A DNA stretch of 8,754 nt, taken from contig JAGSHA010000116.1 of NCBI GenBank assembly GCA_023954795.1, positions 1-8,754 on the forward strand. Reading direction: 5' to 3'. The position numbers and the translations under genes are program-made. Shown here in pieces: positions 1 to 5,899 of the stretch. The DNA is from Oceanospirillaceae bacterium (GTDB lineage Bacteria > Pseudomonadota > Gammaproteobacteria > Pseudomonadales > Balneatricaceae). Each line of letters opens with the position of its first letter. Position 1 is the first letter of the stretch. Under the pieces are notes generated by a model. It made no database searches, had not been told where the DNA came from, and worked only from the letters and a program-made list of their open reading frames with translations.

Positions 1-340
1 ACTCATAAGGTAACCGTTGAAAACGGCGTGTTGTCGCCACGAGATCCACCTGCAAACTTCCTTTTCGCTCGGGCAGATATACGTGGGGGGTAAGTTCGTC
101 AGGCACGGTATCAACACCGGTCGCACTGAGAAGTGTCGCCAGTGCCGCAGGGCCACAATGATATTTTGTCTGTGGAAAGAAAGGTGTGTCTTTCAACTCG
201 ACAGAGGTGGGCAGTTGATGCAGGTTACTGGCCTGCTCACGCCAGACACCTTTGCTGCTACACCCCGCCAGAAACAGGCTTCCTACAATCAGCCATATAT
301 TGAGTTTGTGCACATTCAGGAGTGCGGATAACCTGATCAT
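1..340 (-). CDS. PA2778-family lipoprotein cysteine peptidase (C39-like), N-terminal part, cut by window edge
   Basis: Only the first 113 codons are visible; the gene continues past position 1. I read this frame by hand from the reverse strand. It starts at an ATG (338-340) whose ATGA overlaps the stop of the upstream gene, so the two are probably translationally coupled. Residues 1-26 form a signal sequence ending in the lipobox LAGC, which makes Cys27 the likely lipidated residue, so the protein should be anchored to a membrane on the periplasmic side. Residues 57-70 carry a papain-like/C39 active-site pattern: Gln57 as likely oxyanion residue, then YHCGPAALATLL with Cys62 as the expected nucleophile. 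The catalytic His would lie outside the window. Lipoprotein plus C39-like peptidase next to a PA2779-like gene matches the PA2778 family of Pseudomonas, in which a TPR region follows the peptidase domain; that part cannot be checked here. The substrate is unknown. Confidence 0.82.
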   Translation of the reverse strand, partial: MIRLSALLNVHKLNIWLIVGSLFLAGCSSKGVWREQASNLHQLPTSVELKDTPFFPQTKYHCGPAALATLLSATGVDTVPDELTPHVYLPERKGSLQVDLVATTRRFQRLPYE

Positions 341-723
341 CGAATCGGTTTAACAAAGGTGAATATGTCTGTCGCACCCAATGCATCAGTGATGATGAAT
401 ACGATAAAGAACAGGGCGGCCAAGCCCACAATCCCTTCACCCGCCGGTAACTCATCCAGCTTCGCATTGAGCATCGCCACCTCGGCATCACTCATGCTAC
501 GGACCCGTTCCGCCGCCATCGACGCATCCAATCCATAGGCCGTTAGCTGCTGTTGCAACTCATCCTTTTGCAGCAAGGAGATCAAGCGTGTCCGCTCAGC
601 ATCACCCTGCTGCGCCTGTATCGCTTGGTCGGTCGTGATCATTGCCGCCTGTGCGACGGGCAACTGTATAAGGCCCAGCATCATGATAAGAACTGAAGCC
701 ACAATCTGCTTTGTTTTCTTCAT
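337..723 (-). CDS. PA2779-family small exported protein
   Basis: A 128-residue protein of unknown function. Residues 1-26 are a clear Sec signal peptide: a Lys-rich start, a hydrophobic core and cleavage around VAQA-A. The mature part (about 27-93) is polar and helix-rich, with many Gln, Glu and Arg residues and repeated short hydrophobic steps. A hydrophobic segment at about 97-114 (GIVGLAALFFIVFIITDALG) should anchor the C-terminus in the membrane, leaving a short tail ending FVKPIR. This layout and the overlap with a PA2778-like lipoprotein peptidase match the PA2779 family, which I recognise by pattern and context and not by a search. The ATG is preceded by GGTGAG at a spacing of five bases. 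The pair may act together at the envelope, but no role can be read from the sequence. A TATACT hexamer lies about 36 bp upstream of the start. Confidence 0.85.
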   Translation of the reverse strand: MKKTKQIVASVLIMMLGLIQLPVAQAAMITTDQAIQAQQGDAERTRLISLLQKDELQQQLTAYGLDASMAAERVRSMSDAEVAMLNAKLDELPAGEGIVGLAALFFIVFIITDALGATDIFTFVKPIR

Positions 724-758
724 TTCCGCTCACCATCAAACTGATTAAGAGTTTTCTA

Positions 759-764
759 AGTATA
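759..764 (-). promoter_or_regulatory. candidate -10 box for the PA2779/PA2778 pair
   Basis: On the minus strand the hexamer TATACT lies about 36 bases upstream of the ATG at 723 and downstream of the terminator at 829-860, so a promoter is expected here. No convincing -35 hexamer sits 16-18 bases upstream. This is a weak, position-based call. Confidence 0.3.
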
Positions 765-828
765 GGAAAGAAAGACAATCTGACCGGAACAGCCCGAAGT
801 CATGAATCGGAGAAGAAGGTTCAAAACA

Positions 829-860
829 AAAAAAGTCCGGGGATAAGCCCGGACTTTTTT
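829..860 (-). terminator. Rho-independent terminator of the TRAP-usp operon (symmetrical, possibly bidirectional)
   Basis: A perfect 7-bp GC-rich stem (GTCCGGG at 835-841 with CCCGGAC at 848-854) closes a 6-base loop. An A run on one side and six T on the other extend it to a stem of about 13 bp. Read on the minus strand it begins 28 bases after the stop of the universal stress protein gene and ends in a run of T, as expected for the end of the operon. It would also stop transcription on the plus strand, but no plus-strand gene ends here. It insulates the peptidase pair from the TRAP operon. Confidence 0.88.
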
Positions 861-887
861 ACACCTAGTAACGCATTAAATGTGAGA

Positions 888-1316
888 TCAGTCGTTGCGC
901 ACGATCACCACAGAACACCCCGCATGACGTACCACACGCTCCGCATTGGAGCCAATGAAGTAGCTGCGAATGCCCGGCTTACGCGCCATCATCACAATCA
1001 CGTTGACGGCCAACGCTTGCGCGGTTTCAAGGATCTGGTCGTGTGCGGTTCCCTCACAGCAATGGCTAAATCCGATCAAACCTTCCGGTAGCTCAGCCAG
1101 CAATCGATCCATCGTCTGTTTAGCGTCACGATGATGGTCAGCAATGCTTTGCTCATTCAGATGGGGATAACCGGCGCTGTGGATCAGGCTTTGATCCACA
1201 TAGAGCATATGCACTTCCGGCGACTCACCCTCCGTCATTTTGACCGCCACGCGCATCAGCTCCCGGATATGATCTTCATGGGACAGATCTACCGGCAAAA
1301 GCACTTTATTAAACAT
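888..1316 (-). CDS. Universal stress protein (UspA family), TRAP-associated TeaD-like
   Basis: A 142-residue, single-domain UspA-fold protein, the usual length for the family. Visible features are the opening strand KVLLPVD (residues 4-10) and the C-terminal block with GS at 122-123 followed by NAERVVRHAGCSVVIVR. The ATP-binding pattern G-x2-G-x9-G(S/T) is incomplete: the last Gly-Ser is present, but both earlier Gly positions are replaced (MMAR at 109-112). The ARKPGIRSYFIGSN stretch resembles UspF/UspG-type proteins more than UspA. The gene starts four bases after the dctM stop, and a GGGGGAGAG ribosome binding sequence lies inside the end of dctM, so it is the last gene of the TRAP operon and translationally coupled. 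In Halomonas elongata the equivalent TeaD modulates the TeaABC transporter; a similar role here is inferred from position. The terminator at 829-860 follows it. Confidence 0.93.
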   Translation of the reverse strand: MFNKVLLPVDLSHEDHIRELMRVAVKMTEGESPEVHMLYVDQSLIHSAGYPHLNEQSIADHHRDAKQTMDRLLAELPEGLIGFSHCCEGTAHDQILETAQALAVNVIVMMARKPGIRSYFIGSNAERVVRHAGCSVVIVRND

Positions 1317-1320
1317 CAGG

Positions 1321-2649
1321 TTAACTCTCCCCCATTACGGTATTTGGCAACCAGGTCACAATCTCCGGAAAGACCATGCACAGTATCAACACCGTAAGAT
1401 TCAACAGGATAAACGGCGTGACCGATTTATAGATCTCAGACATACCGATATCCGGCGGCGCAATCCCCTTAAGATAGAAAAGCGCAAAACCGTAGGGCGG
1501 CGTCTGAACCGCGATCAGAATATTGATGATCATCAGCACGCCAAACCAGATCGGGTCATACCCCAGGGAAACAGCGATCGGCGTGAATATCGGCGCGCAC
1601 ATCAGGACGATGATGAATTCATCGATGATGAAGCCCAACAGCAGCATGATCAGCTGGAACATGAGAATGATCATGATCGGCGGCAGATCCAGACCTTCGG
1701 TAAAGCCCGCCACCATATTCTGTACCCCCATCAACAGATGGAAGTTGCTGAATACCGACGCACCAAAGATGATCCACATCGCAACACTGACCAGCGTCGC
1801 CGTCTGAAACCCCGCGTGAAGAAACATATCCGCTTTAAAGCGCTTAAAGATGATCGCTAAAAAGATCGCACCCACCACACCAATCGCACCGGACTCGGTA
1901 GGTGTCGCAATACCCGTGATGATGCTGCCCAACACGGCAACAATCAGCACCATCGAAAACAGCCCGTCACGCGCGATACGTAGCTTTTCTTTCCCCTTGA
2001 GTTCGGGTTGCTCAGCAATATCTTTATCCAGCGGTGCGCGACCCGGGTTCAGCATGCAGCTGATCACCACGTAGAGAACCATCAGCAGCACCGTCAGCAA
2101 GGCGGGCAACATCGCCCCCAAAAACATCCGGCCCACCGAGTTCTGCGTTGATGCGGCAAACATGATCATCGGAATACTGGGTGGAATGAGGATACCCAAC
2201 CCGCCACCGGCCATGATCACACCCAGTGCCAGACGTTTGTTGTAACCACGTTCCAGCATCGGTTTCAGCGCGATGCTGCCCGATGTCATAATCCCCGCGC
2301 CGATAATACCTACCATGGCACCGATCATTGAGCATACGCCGATCACACTGATCGCCAGAGAGCCTCGTACACGCCCAATCAGCATCTGACTGAAGTTAAA
2401 CATCGCATCACCGATGCCCGATTTAGTCAGCAGCTGCCCCATGTAGATATACAGCGGAATGGCGAGCAGGATAAAACTGAAATAGGTCGCTTCCAGCGTC
2501 GAAGGGATGACATTAAAAATACCGTCCCCCCACGTCATGTAGCCAACCGCCATTGCGATGCCACCCAACGCAAGTCCGACCTGAGCACCCAACGCAAAAA
2601 AGACCAGGATGCATAACAACAGCACCACGGTTAACATCTCAATGCCCAT
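1321..2649 (-). CDS. dctM: TRAP transporter large permease subunit DctM
   Basis: The large membrane subunit of a tripartite ATP-independent periplasmic transporter. It carries the solute translocation path and uses an ion gradient, usually Na+, for uptake. The 442 residues are almost wholly hydrophobic, consistent with the dozen or so membrane segments of the family. Recognisable conserved stretches are LLAIPLYIYMGQLL (about 62-75) and GILIPPSIPMIMFA (about 152-165), the latter typical of DctM. I place the start at ATG 2649 (MGIEML). A TTG 15 bases upstream is in frame, but it coincides with the ribosome binding sequence AGGAGG (2656-2661), which sits six bases before the ATG. With this start the gene overlaps the end of dctQ by 11 bases, a normal coupled arrangement in TRAP operons. 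The usp gene follows after four bases. The substrate cannot be deduced from this subunit. Confidence 0.96.
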   Translation of the reverse strand: MGIEMLTVVLLLCILVFFALGAQVGLALGGIAMAVGYMTWGDGIFNVIPSTLEATYFSFILLAIPLYIYMGQLLTKSGIGDAMFNFSQMLIGRVRGSLAISVIGVCSMIGAMVGIIGAGIMTSGSIALKPMLERGYNKRLALGVIMAGGGLGILIPPSIPMIMFAASTQNSVGRMFLGAMLPALLTVLLMVLYVVISCMLNPGRAPLDKDIAEQPELKGKEKLRIARDGLFSMVLIVAVLGSIITGIATPTESGAIGVVGAIFLAIIFKRFKADMFLHAGFQTATLVSVAMWIIFGASVFSNFHLLMGVQNMVAGFTEGLDLPPIMIILMFQLIMLLLGFIIDEFIIVLMCAPIFTPIAVSLGYDPIWFGVLMIINILIAVQTPPYGFALFYLKGIAPPDIGMSEIYKSVTPFILLNLTVLILCMVFPEIVTWLPNTVMGES

Positions 2650-3178
2650 TGGCAACCTCCTCAAGCAGTGGACGACCGGTCACCAAAAAGAACAGTTCAG
2701 CCAGCATATCTCTGCACAATTGCGCGATAAACAAGGCGCCTGCCACGCACATCATGACCCAGAAGTGAAACATCGGAGGCGCCCATTCGCTCTGTCGGCG
2801 ATAGTCGAATTCCAGCGCCTCTTCGTATTTTCCAAAACACATATAAACAATCAGAACTAAGAAGAAGACGCCCAATGCGTAGGAGATCAGGTTGAACACA
2901 CTGCGGGTTTTATGCGACACCTGAAGGTAGAGAATATCGACATTGATATGTGCACGATTCTGCTGCGCATGCGCGCCACCCAGTGCAGCGATATAACCAA
3001 ACATGAAGAGCGACAGATCAAATGCCCAAATGGTTGGACTGTTAAGTACATAGCGGGAAAACACCTCGAAAGCCACCACCAGCGCAAGCAACGGCATGAG
3101 CAATGAGGCCAGTTTTCCGCACCCTTTTACCAAGGCATCAATGCTTCGGCAGAAACCTCTAAGAAAAGACATAACCAT
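2639..3178 (-). CDS. dctQ: TRAP transporter small permease subunit DctQ
   Basis: A 179-residue membrane protein of the usual DctQ size with four predicted membrane helices, at about 22-42, 50-70, 92-114 and 135-157. The conserved family region is visible: FEVFSRYVLNSPTIWAFD (about 37-54) leading into helix 2, then RAHINVDI (75-82), where the Arg-x-His motif is typical of the family. DctQ forms the membrane complex with DctM and helps dock the binding protein. The start at 3178 has an AGGTGA sequence just upstream, with a second Met two codons later as an alternative. The gene lies between dctP, across a 60-base gap that contains a hairpin, and dctM, which overlaps its end. The polar C-terminal tail, about 20 residues long, is cytoplasmic by inference. 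Confidence 0.95.
   Translation of the reverse strand: MVMSFLRGFCRSIDALVKGCGKLASLLMPLLALVVAFEVFSRYVLNSPTIWAFDLSLFMFGYIAALGGAHAQQNRAHINVDILYLQVSHKTRSVFNLISYALGVFFLVLIVYMCFGKYEEALEFDYRRQSEWAPPMFHFWVMMCVAGALFIAQLCRDMLAELFFLVTGRPLLEEVANGH
2656..2661 (-). promoter_or_regulatory. Shine-Dalgarno site that fixes the dctM start
   Basis: On the minus strand AGGAGG is followed by the 6-base spacer TTGCCA and then ATG at 2649. It lies inside the last codons of dctQ. Because it covers most of the alternative TTG start at 2664, that longer start would have its own ribosome site in its coding sequence and is unlikely. Confidence 0.8.
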
Positions 3179-3198
3179 AGATTCACCTGCAACGAATA

Positions 3199-3219
3199 AG
3201 GGTGCCGTAACGGCACCCT
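3199..3219 (-). promoter_or_regulatory. Intergenic stem-loop between dctP and dctQ
   Basis: A perfect 9-bp inverted repeat (AGGGTGCCG / CGGCACCCT) with a 3-base loop lies in the 60-base gap after dctP. On the transcribed minus strand it is followed by TTATTCG and not by a run of T, so it is not a standard terminator. A hairpin at this place can protect the 3' end of the dctP message or cause partial termination. Either would raise the amount of binding protein over permease, a ratio TRAP systems are expected to need. The structure is seen; the role is inferred. Confidence 0.72.
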
Positions 3220-3238
3220 ATCCAAAGCTTCGTCGGAC

Positions 3239-4252
3239 TTACTGACCGTTACGAAGAATATCGATCAGCTGCTTGCTGTATTTGTCTTTTGACGCGTATT
3301 CGTCCCAAAGACCGGCACCGGCGGTTGCCCACGCTGCGCGGTCTGCATCTGATGGCTCAGGACTCCACTTGAGGCCTTTGGACTCCATTTCAGCCACCGC
3401 TTCAGATTCCCACTGTTTAGATAAACGTAACTGATCAGCAGCATGCACCTCGGTCGCTTTACGTACCGCGGCTTTCAGGTCGTCCGGCAGCTTTTTCCAT
3501 GCACCACGATGTACAACGATTGGCAGTACCTGTGCGCCAGCCAGCGGCAGGCGGTACATATACTTCGCGACTTCCACATGGTTACCGTCACGGTGATCGA
3601 TCATGTTGCTGCCGATTGAACCGTCGATAACACCGGTCGCCAAACTGGTGTAGATCTCACTCCAAGCCAGCGACACCGGGGAAGCACCCAGATTACGCAG
3701 GAACTTGCCGTAAGCACCCGGCGCGCGAATTTTCAGGCCTTTGAGGTCTTCTACCGAGTTGATAGGTTGTTTAGTCAGCACATACACCGGAGGCTGAATA
3801 TACGGCTCCAGCCATACCATGCCCTGAGAGCCATACGCCTTGGTCAGCACCTTGTCCCAACCCTTGTCATGAAACAGGGTCTGAAGCTCTTTCGGATCAT
3901 CCGTACCACCCGGCAAACCAATCTCAACAACACCGGCCGGCAATTCGCCCGCATGCATCGACTGGAAAGGGGCTCCCATCGTGATCAAGCCAGACTTCAC
4001 CGCACCCAACAGACCGCTGGTGCCAACACCTTCACCAGAGTAAAGCACTTGCACTTTGATGCGCCCATCGGACATCGTCTCGATGTTTTTTGCCAGGCTT
4101 TCGTATACTTCACCAAATGCAGTGCCCCGCCCGTATAAGTTACTGAAGCGCCAATTGTGTTCGGCAGCAGACACATCGGCAGCGACAGTACTTAGACCCA
4201 GAGTCATTGCTAAAGCAGACGTTGAGAGCTTCTTTTTTATCTTTTTAAACAT
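3239..4252 (-). CDS. dctP: TRAP transporter substrate-binding protein DctP
   Basis: The periplasmic solute-binding protein of the TRAP system, 337 residues, the normal length. Residues 1-29 are a signal peptide: a Lys-rich start (MFKKIKKKLS), a hydrophobic core and cleavage near VSA-AEHN. The mature protein has the DctP fold signature DLKGLKIRAPG (169-179). Arg176 is the conserved arginine that in this family forms the salt bridge with the ligand carboxylate. WSEIYTSLATGVIDG (197-211) follows, as expected in the hinge and second domain. The ligand is therefore probably an organic acid, but which one is not visible. The sequence does not resemble the ectoine binder TeaA closely despite the teaABCD-like gene order. 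The first gene of the operon, it is divergent from a LysR regulator; GGTGAG stands close before the ATG. Confidence 0.95.
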   Translation of the reverse strand: MFKKIKKKLSTSALAMTLGLSTVAADVSAAEHNWRFSNLYGRGTAFGEVYESLAKNIETMSDGRIKVQVLYSGEGVGTSGLLGAVKSGLITMGAPFQSMHAGELPAGVVEIGLPGGTDDPKELQTLFHDKGWDKVLTKAYGSQGMVWLEPYIQPPVYVLTKQPINSVEDLKGLKIRAPGAYGKFLRNLGASPVSLAWSEIYTSLATGVIDGSIGSNMIDHRDGNHVEVAKYMYRLPLAGAQVLPIVVHRGAWKKLPDDLKAAVRKATEVHAADQLRLSKQWESEAVAEMESKGLKWSPEPSDADRAAWATAGAGLWDEYASKDKYSKQLIDILRNGQ

Positions 4253-4346
4253 ATCTCACCCTTGTGGTACATCAACTAATGGAAGACTTTGATTGTGTCC
4301 GTCTACCTTCCCAAATCTCCCTTTCTGGTTAAATCTTGTGCTCTCG

Positions 4347-4372
4347 ACGTAAAGGTTCGTCAAATTTTACGT
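4347..4372. promoter_or_regulatory. Candidate LysR operator: inverted repeat ACGTAAA-N12-TTTACGT
   Basis: Two perfect 7-base arms (4347-4353 and 4366-4372) separated by 12 bases lie midway between the divergent dctP and lysR starts. LysR-type regulators commonly bind long interrupted palindromes in such shared promoter regions, often containing a T-N11-A core. On the minus strand a TTGACG hexamer (4358-4363) lies inside the repeat and could be the -35 box of dctP, but no good -10 box is seen at normal spacing, which would fit an activator-dependent promoter. The repeat is seen; the binding is inferred. Confidence 0.5.
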
Positions 4373-4411
4373 AACGGCGGCATTAGATATATATTTCCAA
4401 ACATAAGTGCC

Positions 4412-4417
4412 TATAAT
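4412..4417 (+). promoter_or_regulatory. Candidate -10 box of lysR
   Basis: A consensus TATAAT hexamer ends 32 bases before the lysR ATG. The region 15-18 bases upstream is AT-rich (ATATATATTT) without a clear TTGACA. The inverted repeat at 4347-4372 lies upstream, about where a regulator could also control its own gene. Confidence 0.45.
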
Positions 4418-4449
4418 TTTGACTCTGACAGCAGTAGTTACAGGTCTCG

Positions 4450-5391
4450 ATGATGGCAACAAAAGCACTAGGACAACTGGGCGATTTTGAAATTAAGCAG
4501 TTAAAGGTCTTTAAGACAGTGGTGGAATGCGAGGGGTTTTCCGCCGCAGAAACAGAGCTCAACATCAGCCGTCCCACGATCAGCAATCACATCGCCAATC
4601 TGGAATCTCGTCTCAATATGAAGTTGTGCAAGCGGGGACGTGGCGGCTTTGCATTGACGGAGGAAGGAGCCGTTATCTACGACCAGATCACGCTATTGTT
4701 AAGCCAGCTTGATCAGTTCAGAAATACCATCAACAACCTGAGTACCAGTCCATCCGGGCAGCTGCGCATCGCATTTAGCGACTGGCTCAGTATCGATGAA
4801 CGTTGCATGCTGCCAAAGATATTCCAACAATTTCACAGGCAGGCGCCTGATGTAGAGTTGCTGATTGAAGTGGAACATATGACCGCCATGGAAAAGATGG
4901 TGCTGAACAACCATCTGGATGTGGCCATTATCCCCTATCACCGCCGTTTAGAAGGACTGAACTACATCCACCTGTTTACCGATGTACATTATGTTTACTG
5001 TGGCGAGGAACACCCTTTATTCGAGGTGCCCGAAAACGAGATAACCGATGAGATGGTCAATCAACATAAGTTGATTCATGCAGGTTTGAAGCCTCACGAA
5101 GAAGTCTATCAGCAGCTATCTCAGATGAACCTTGGGGGCGTGTCATACTTTTATGAAGCCCGCATTGCACTGCTGCTGTCAGGCTGCTTTATCAGCTTCC
5201 TCCCAGAGGAGATCGCCAGGCCTTATGTGGAGAAAGGGCAACTCAAAGCGGTTGCGAAGGAGACTAAACAGTTTCTGTTAGGGGTTGCGGTAATTAGCAA
5301 AAAATCCACTCAACCCAACCGGGCGAAGGAGCTGTTTTTACAGACCATTGGGGAACTGCATCACGATGCGGAAGATGCACCGCCCTATTAA
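4450..5391 (+). CDS. LysR-type transcriptional regulator, divergent from the TRAP operon
   Basis: A 313-residue protein with the standard LysR layout. A winged helix-turn-helix occupies about 13-72; the recognition helix region NISRPTISNHIANLESRL lies at 38-55, and a linker helix follows to about 92. The co-inducer-binding domain runs from about 95 to 300, opening with SGQLRIAFSDW. The recognition region has RPTISNHI where many relatives have QSAVSRQI, a moderate variation. The gene is transcribed away from dctP across a 197-bp intergenic region, the classical position for a regulator of the neighbouring operon. The inducer is probably the transported solute or a derivative of it, by inference. 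Two ATG codons in tandem (4450 and 4453) are possible starts; AGG lies five bases before the first. No clear terminator with a T run follows; two stem-loops come 55 bases downstream. Confidence 0.95.
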   Translation: MMATKALGQLGDFEIKQLKVFKTVVECEGFSAAETELNISRPTISNHIANLESRLNMKLCKRGRGGFALTEEGAVIYDQITLLLSQLDQFRNTINNLSTSPSGQLRIAFSDWLSIDERCMLPKIFQQFHRQAPDVELLIEVEHMTAMEKMVLNNHLDVAIIPYHRRLEGLNYIHLFTDVHYVYCGEEHPLFEVPENEITDEMVNQHKLIHAGLKPHEEVYQQLSQMNLGGVSYFYEARIALLLSGCFISFLPEEIARPYVEKGQLKAVAKETKQFLLGVAVISKKSTQPNRAKELFLQTIGELHHDAEDAPPY

Positions 5392-5445
5392 AAAACGAGT
5401 GCTGAGTTGAAACAGTCCATGAGACCGATCAGAACACTCTGAAAG

Positions 5446-5490
5446 CCAACTCACTTACCTCCCCGGGCGGGCAAACGGTAAATGAGTTGG
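5446..5490. repeat. Large inverted repeat / stem-loop 1 in the lysR 3' region
   Basis: Arms 5446-5459 (CCAACTCACTTACC) and 5477-5490 (GGTAAATGAGTTGG) pair over 14 positions with one exception, around a 17-base GC-rich loop containing CCCCGGGCGGG. The odd position (5454/5482) is C with A on the plus strand but a G-U wobble on the minus strand, so the fold is better in minus-strand RNA. Two further outer pairs are possible only on the plus strand. Neither side has a T run, so it is not an ordinary intrinsic terminator. It could be a mRNA 3' end structure, a dispersed palindromic element or a binding site. Confidence 0.75.
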
Positions 5491-5494
5491 TTAC

Positions 5495-5517
5495 TGTAAA
5501 CGTTGACGCCGTTTACA
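5495..5517. repeat. Stem-loop 2, overlapping the stop of the Arg-Gly protein gene
   Basis: Perfect 8-base arms TGTAAACG (5495-5502) and CGTTTACA (5510-5517) enclose a 7-base loop. The right arm includes the stop codon (5513-5515) of the minus-strand gene. It is only four bases from stem-loop 1, so both would sit at the 3' end of that gene's message. No run of T follows on the minus strand, so any termination would have to be Rho-dependent or follow processing. Confidence 0.6.
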
Positions 5518-5818
5518 TCAGTTCACTCGGGTCAATCACAACCCCAAGAGAGTTTTTATCAACAATCTGGCCTTTAGCCGTCTCTCTGTAACGGAACGTC
5601 ACTTTTTTACCCAGCTCAATTTCCACTGTTTTATCAAGTGACTGATAACTGTATTCCTGAGCATCAACCGTCAGCATGTGGATGTAATATTGCGGCATTC
5701 CAACCCAATCATTAAAAGGTCCGGTGGTTGCCACACTTTCCAAAATTCCCCGACCGACTAGCTTCGGATTGGCGTTCTTATATCCGCCTCTTCCCCGGCC
5801 TCTAGGAGAGCCTGCCAT
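5513..5818 (-). CDS. Unrecognised 101-residue protein with an Arg-Gly-rich N-terminus
   Basis: I do not recognise this protein. It is probably real: an AGGAG sequence (5824-5828) stands five bases before the ATG, it fills the space between hypF and lysR, and a pair of stem-loops marks its end. Residues 4-12 are SPRGRGRGG, an RGG-box-like basic tract, followed by YKNANPK. Such tracts often contact RNA or DNA. The rest (about 20-95) is rich in aromatic and beta-branched residues, for example FNDWVGMPQYYIHMLTVD (35-52) and KKVTFRYRETAKGQIVDKN (71-89), and reads like a small beta-barrel or other all-beta domain. There is no signal peptide, membrane segment or cysteine, so it is probably cytoplasmic. 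It starts 81 bases after the hypF stop on the same strand; co-transcription is possible, but a weak promoter (TTGATA at 5861-5866) may lie in the gap. Function unknown; nucleic-acid binding is a guess. Confidence 0.8.
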   Translation of the reverse strand: MAGSPRGRGRGGYKNANPKLVGRGILESVATTGPFNDWVGMPQYYIHMLTVDAQEYSYQSLDKTVEIELGKKVTFRYRETAKGQIVDKNSLGVVIDPSELM

Positions 5819-5899
5819 ATATACTCCTGTTTACTTTTTTTACTAATAAAGACTGCTGCCTATCAATTGGCATCGTCCAGATGTGGACATTACCATAAC

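Noticed and set aside
17..331. Plus-strand open frame of 104 codons.
   Set aside because: It is the antisense shadow of the lipoprotein peptidase, whose lipobox and Cys active site are clear on the minus strand.
258..491. Minus-strand open frame of 77 codons.
   Set aside because: It is another frame of the PA2779-like and PA2778-like genes, both of which have signal sequences and family motifs in their own frames.
711..1091. Plus-strand open frame of 126 codons.
   Set aside because: It runs through the terminator hairpin and antisense through the stress protein gene, with no family resemblance.
2650..2664. Longer dctM starting at TTG 2664 (five extra residues).
   Set aside because: The extra codons are the AGGAGG ribosome binding sequence and its spacer; ATG 2649 is six bases beyond it and gives the usual family N-terminus.
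5446..5490. Stem-loop as an intrinsic terminator for lysR or the small gene.
   Set aside because: No run of T follows the stem on either strand, so only the structure is reported.
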